Of a stretch of 64,000 nt of DNA, positions 61,701 to 64,000 are shown one piece after another. Below the pieces are notes generated by a model. The model saw only the letters and a program-made list of their open reading frames with translations, searched no databases and was not told the DNA's origin. Position numbers and translations under genes: made by a program. Source of the stretch: Pipra filicauda (lineage: Eukaryota > Chordata > Aves > Passeriformes > Pipridae); the NCBI RefSeq assembly GCF_003945595.2, contig NW_024104617.1, forward strand, positions 260,095 through 324,094. Reading direction: 5' to 3'. How positions within the stretch are numbered: position 1 is the stretch's first letter; the number at the start of each line of letters is the position of its first letter.

Positions 61701-64000
61701 AAAACCCCCCACAAAACCCCAAAAAGAAAGAGAAGGAAGGCATTTCTTTCACACATGAGAACTAGGGACCTGCCCAGGTGGGTAAGTGTGTGCTCCCAGT
61801 CTTTTTTGTGAGCACATCCACGTCCACAGTGAGGAGTGTTTGTTTTGGACTGGTTGTCCAGAAATGGAAGGTACTCTCTTCATAAAACAAGTAGTAGAAA
61901 TGCTTATTAGAAAACCCAGCATAGAACAGCCCAGGATAACACTTCCAGCTTGCTGTGACACACATGCAGAGGAATGTTTACTCTGACTTTAGGTGACATG
62001 GAGACAATTGCTCAGGGAAGGTGGTGGGGCTCAATTGTGAGCATGGTAGGCTCATCCTTATGGAGGACCAGCAGCACAAGGCCTTATATTTTTCTTTCCA
62101 GAGCACCTGAAAGTTGGGTGACGCTCTCCCTCCTTACTCCTGAGGCTGGGAGAGATGCTGGTTCTGATGATTCCCACGGGAAAATGGTGACCTTTCAACC
62201 ACTGTGCCAGGCTTACGGTCAACACAGCACAATCCAGCACCACCCTGGTTATTCATCCCCTCTGCTGTCATGCATTAGGAGTCTGCTCAGCAAGTACCTG
62301 AGTGGCAGATGATCTTTAATAACTTAGAGGGACAGAGAAAAGTACACCAGAACCAACAATGGCCAGAAAACCTTAGAAGTTGGATGCCATATACTGCTAT
62401 TCAGGCTATTTTTGCCTAACATTTGCTGTTGGCAACAAATAAGAGTGAATATGGTTTTCTCTTCACTCTGCTGACATAACCTGTTCAGAACCTGACTCCT
62501 TCAAATTTCCTGGACCCTTACTGACTAACCCAAGTTCTTCCTGAAGGAAGGAGGGAAATATAGATTCAGCTGTTTGAGAAGACCTGGGGTATTTTCCTTT
62601 CAGAGGGTGCTCCTATAATATTTTATAAATTGAGAGAACATGTCAGACATTTCTATAACTGAGAATAAGGCAGTGAGAGATGGGAGAAAAAGGATAAAAG
62701 CAGAGTGGTATATACTTGAAAGACCTGAATTTCAAATAAGAAGGAAAAAAGGAATTAAAATTAGGAGAATCAACATAGTGATTTCTAAAAATGCTTGGTA
62801 TAGTTAACCAGAAGGTATGAGCAATGCTGAAAATAAGGAATATAAATATAAATATATAGGAATATAAGTATAAAGATAAATATAAACAAGGATAAGTATA
62901 AAGTGCTGACCTTCACTATGGGCAACTAGTGAGTCCTAAAAGGCAAAGTGCACTCAGAAAACCCTTTGGAATACAACCAGAAAGTATATCCCCAAAGCTA
63001 CTAACTGAATAGCTTATAAATGTTCCCATGCAAATAGACAGAAAAGAAAATCCCTGACCAGAAGTGTAACAGCAGAAAATAATATTATCTGGAAGTGCTC
63101 AATCAATGCATCTAAATTATTAGAAACAGAAGTCAGTGTGGCTGTAAGGAAACTACAAAAGAATACAAGGCAATGTAAGAAAAATCACTGTTTTAAAGAT
63201 CTCTGACAACAGAGGATTTAGAGGAGTAAAGACCAATTCTGAGTTAAGCATCTGTATCCATTACCAAAAGGATGCTATCACTTCTCAGAGCACCACACCA
63301 AAGAGGTATTGGTGGAACTCCAAAAGTGCAATTGCAAAGATCCTCCAGCTTTGGGTGACACAGCAAAATTCTGGCTTTGGTGAATTATCAAAGCAATTTA
63401 TCATTGTTAAAATCTGCTACAGCAATAAAAATATGAGAATAAAAAGTTAAAATGTATTTAAACTCTCAAAAGAGCTTCTAAAGAGAAAATTTCAAAGGAG
63501 ACTGCCAAAGTCATGCTGCCCATAAGAGAGGAAAGATAAAAGCTCAAAAAAAAAGAGCACCCCACAGGCTGCTATGAAGATCAATATCTGGCAAATGCAC
63601 TGAAAAGCAAGGAAGGTTTTGAACAGAACTATGTTGCTTTGCACTTAGTCATGGATGACTAAGGAAGAAATATAGCGACATAATAACTGCTTAATTAGAG
63701 TGTAGCCAAATGTAGTGCATTAACAGGAGCACTAAAAAAATTGATTTTCCCCAAAGGGGACTATAAAATTATTGAACCTTTTCCTTAAAGACTCCTTCTG
63801 CATGTTGGCTCAGTCCTACATTAAGTGATCTTGTAACAAATAAAAAGTTTGCACTTCCAACATAACATAGGAGGTCACTGGATTTATCCAAACAAATGTG
63901 TCAGGGGACATTCAATGTTAGAAAGATTAATGCAAATATTTTCCATAACCAGTTTTAAATCAAGAAAAGACTAATCACATATTTGAAGTTATGAAACAAA
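55718..64000 (-). other. ARHGAP6: ARHGAP6 intron upstream of exon A (runs off the window)
   Basis: 8.3 kb. Exon A begins inside a codon, so at least one coding exon lies further upstream. I looked on the minus strand for the segment that precedes EFIPQ in ARHGAP6 (a basic run before it and a Glu/Arg/Leu/Gln-rich helix) and did not find it, so it should lie beyond 64000. Contains a moderately GC-rich part (about 61130-62300) with short unrelated open frames, a TGAGTCACTCA AP-1-like site at 60781-60791, and ATA-type repeats at 62838-62903. Confidence 0.75.
62838..62903. repeat. ATAAATAT-type AT-rich minisatellite
   Basis: Imperfect units of tataaa, tataag and gataa, with 'ggaatata' recurring, over about 65 bases. 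Low-complexity, no function evident. Confidence 0.8.

Noticed and set aside
61350..61811. 153-codon plus-strand frame
   Set aside because: No domain, no splice context, and lies in the intron upstream of exon A; probably chance in a GC-richer patch.
63028..63035. ATGCAAAT octamer (POU site)
   Set aside because: Single 8-base match with no supporting context.

Overview
The window is vertebrate nuclear DNA, almost certainly from a bird. Five clear CR1-type LINE fragments carry the avian/reptilian CR1 3' end, with its ATTCTATG-type octamers, and the only recognisable gene has compact introns. There are no bacterial operons, CRISPR arrays or recognisable viral genes.

The one gene I can support is ARHGAP6 (Rho GTPase-activating protein 6), on the minus strand. 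Ten consecutive coding exons were placed by hand from conserved protein segments and splice sites. From 5' to 3' on the minus strand they are 55717-55461, 50573-50378, 47350-47295, 43866-43716, 42512-42364, 39066-38887, 34247-34150, 28003-27741, 26068-25988 and 24903-24197 (stop TGA at 24199-24197). They join in one frame to 2138 coding bases, giving 711 residues plus a split first codon. They encode the linker before the GAP domain, the whole RhoGAP domain and the serine/proline-rich C-terminal tail. The N-terminal exons and promoter are not in the window and must lie beyond base 64000. A 3' UTR of about 1.4 kb runs from 24196 to a good AATAAA signal at 22818-22813.

Bases 1 to about 22790 lie downstream of the gene. 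I found no recognisable gene there. The region holds a CR1 copy (about 7102-7655, minus), a CR1 fragment (about 13147-13385, plus), three T/C-only CTTT/CCTT tracts (4457-4727, 18346-18430, 19021-19303) and one unexplained 288-codon open frame (18070-17204, minus). In mammals HCCS lies on this side of ARHGAP6, but no HCCS exon was seen. Bases 55718-64000 are intron upstream of the first exon seen.

I did not find an undescribed system. The points most worth a second look are: splice-site oddities around the RhoGAP exons (a 56-base exon carrying the arginine finger, and a TG repeat next to an acceptor); an in-frame 81-base exon flanked by direct CR1 repeats; a C-terminal PDZ-ligand motif; a near-consensus CTCF motif in the 3' UTR; a helically phased AP-1 pair; and the 288-codon open frame.
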